This document shows positions 17,238 to 17,799 of a stretch of DNA of 17,799 bases, in pieces (the first letter of the stretch is position 1; every line of letters starts with the position of its first letter). The notes below the pieces were generated by a model that was not told the origin of the DNA, searched no databases, and saw nothing but the letters and a program-made list of their open reading frames with translations. Where the stretch lies: NCBI GenBank assembly GCA_023091735.1, contig JALKBU010001045.1, positions 1 through 17,799 on the forward strand, given 5' to 3'. The position numbers were made by a program, and so were the translations under genes. Source of the stretch: Trichomonas tenax (Eukaryota > Parabasalia > Trichomonadida > Trichomonadidae).

Positions 17238-17799
17238 TTTGGCACTTTTAAGTCAGTTTTTATATAAAATTTTGATAAAATGAATAAAAATTCTTTTGCT
17301 CGAATATGAATACCATCATCCATGTAGTTCCTTTTTAGTGTATGAATGAATCTGAACAACATATCTTGCATTATATTGAAAGATGAATGATAATAATTTA
17401 TACTTTAAAAAACTAGAATTTGCCATGATTTAAATAAATATAGCAAAATTGAAGGTTATTTTCATTGTTATTGATATAAGCTGCAAATAAAGCTTGATTT
17501 ACTGCTTTCCCGTCATGAATTCATTAGGTTTTAAATTCTTCGACATAAATATGGTCATATTTCTTAGATTACATAGCAAGTAAATTGGCAAATCTCAAGA
17601 ATAATATCGGGCAAACTTTGAATGAATAATATATATATGTTTAGAGCAAAAACATCAACACATCATTGGCAGCATTTTTCCTTCTGCGGTGTAGTCCCGC
17701 GACCTTCATAACTTTTTATCTGATCAATATTTTTTCGATTTGAAAGTACTTTCATGAACTTATTGATAGTTGTCTATCCAGTGGTATAAGTGGCACAGT
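17238..17799. other. Upstream region, no gene seen
   Basis: Apart from the possible initiator of the DUF3447 gene at 17279-17283 (minus), I see no gene, RNA or clear repeat. A GC-richer patch at about 17688-17705 (ctgcggtgtagtcccgcg) is unassigned. Confidence 0.4.

Overview
This AT-rich window (about 70% A+T by eye) looks like nuclear DNA of a parabasalid protist, most likely a trichomonad related to Tritrichomonas or Trichomonas. The evidence is a small two-repeat Myb protein, a DUF3447/ankyrin-type protein, an ankyrin-repeat gene relic, a BspA-like leucine-rich-repeat fragment, intronless genes with very short 5' leaders, and initiator-like TCA-Py-W motifs 11 and 20 nt upstream of two start codons. 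The genus is inferred; no rRNA or species-specific marker is present.

Layout. Four genes appear intact: a 334-aa coiled-coil protein (882-1886, minus), a stand-alone phosphopantetheine adenylyltransferase of coenzyme A synthesis (3111-3827, minus), a short R2R3-type Myb DNA-binding protein (11496-11969, plus) and a DUF3447 protein (16290-17237, minus). Between them lie decayed genes: a BspA-like fragment (304-621), a Maf-like nucleotide pyrophosphatase relic (about 4160-4480, minus), an ankyrin gene with one frameshift (5566-6287, plus) and an unidentified gene with a stop and a frameshift (12074-12435, plus).

The long gene-poor stretches (6.3-11.4 kb and 12.4-16.3 kb) are a mosaic of old repeats. 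The clearest are a 100-bp sequence present twice in opposite orientation 6 kb apart with one mismatch (2650-2749 and 8689-8788); three copies of a roughly 150-bp two-hairpin unit, two direct and one inverted (7349-7993), with a fourth partial copy near 10360; a short element with 11-bp terminal inverted repeats flanked by TA (2002-2539); and two degenerate tRNA-like relics on the minus strand (near 13590 and 15750).

The intact genes show no operon-like or pathway link: CoA synthesis, gene regulation and ankyrin-type proteins simply neighbour each other. I do not see a new multi-gene system. The most unusual content is the palindromic repeat family and the inverted 100-bp pair that brackets the PPAT gene and the Maf and ankyrin relics.
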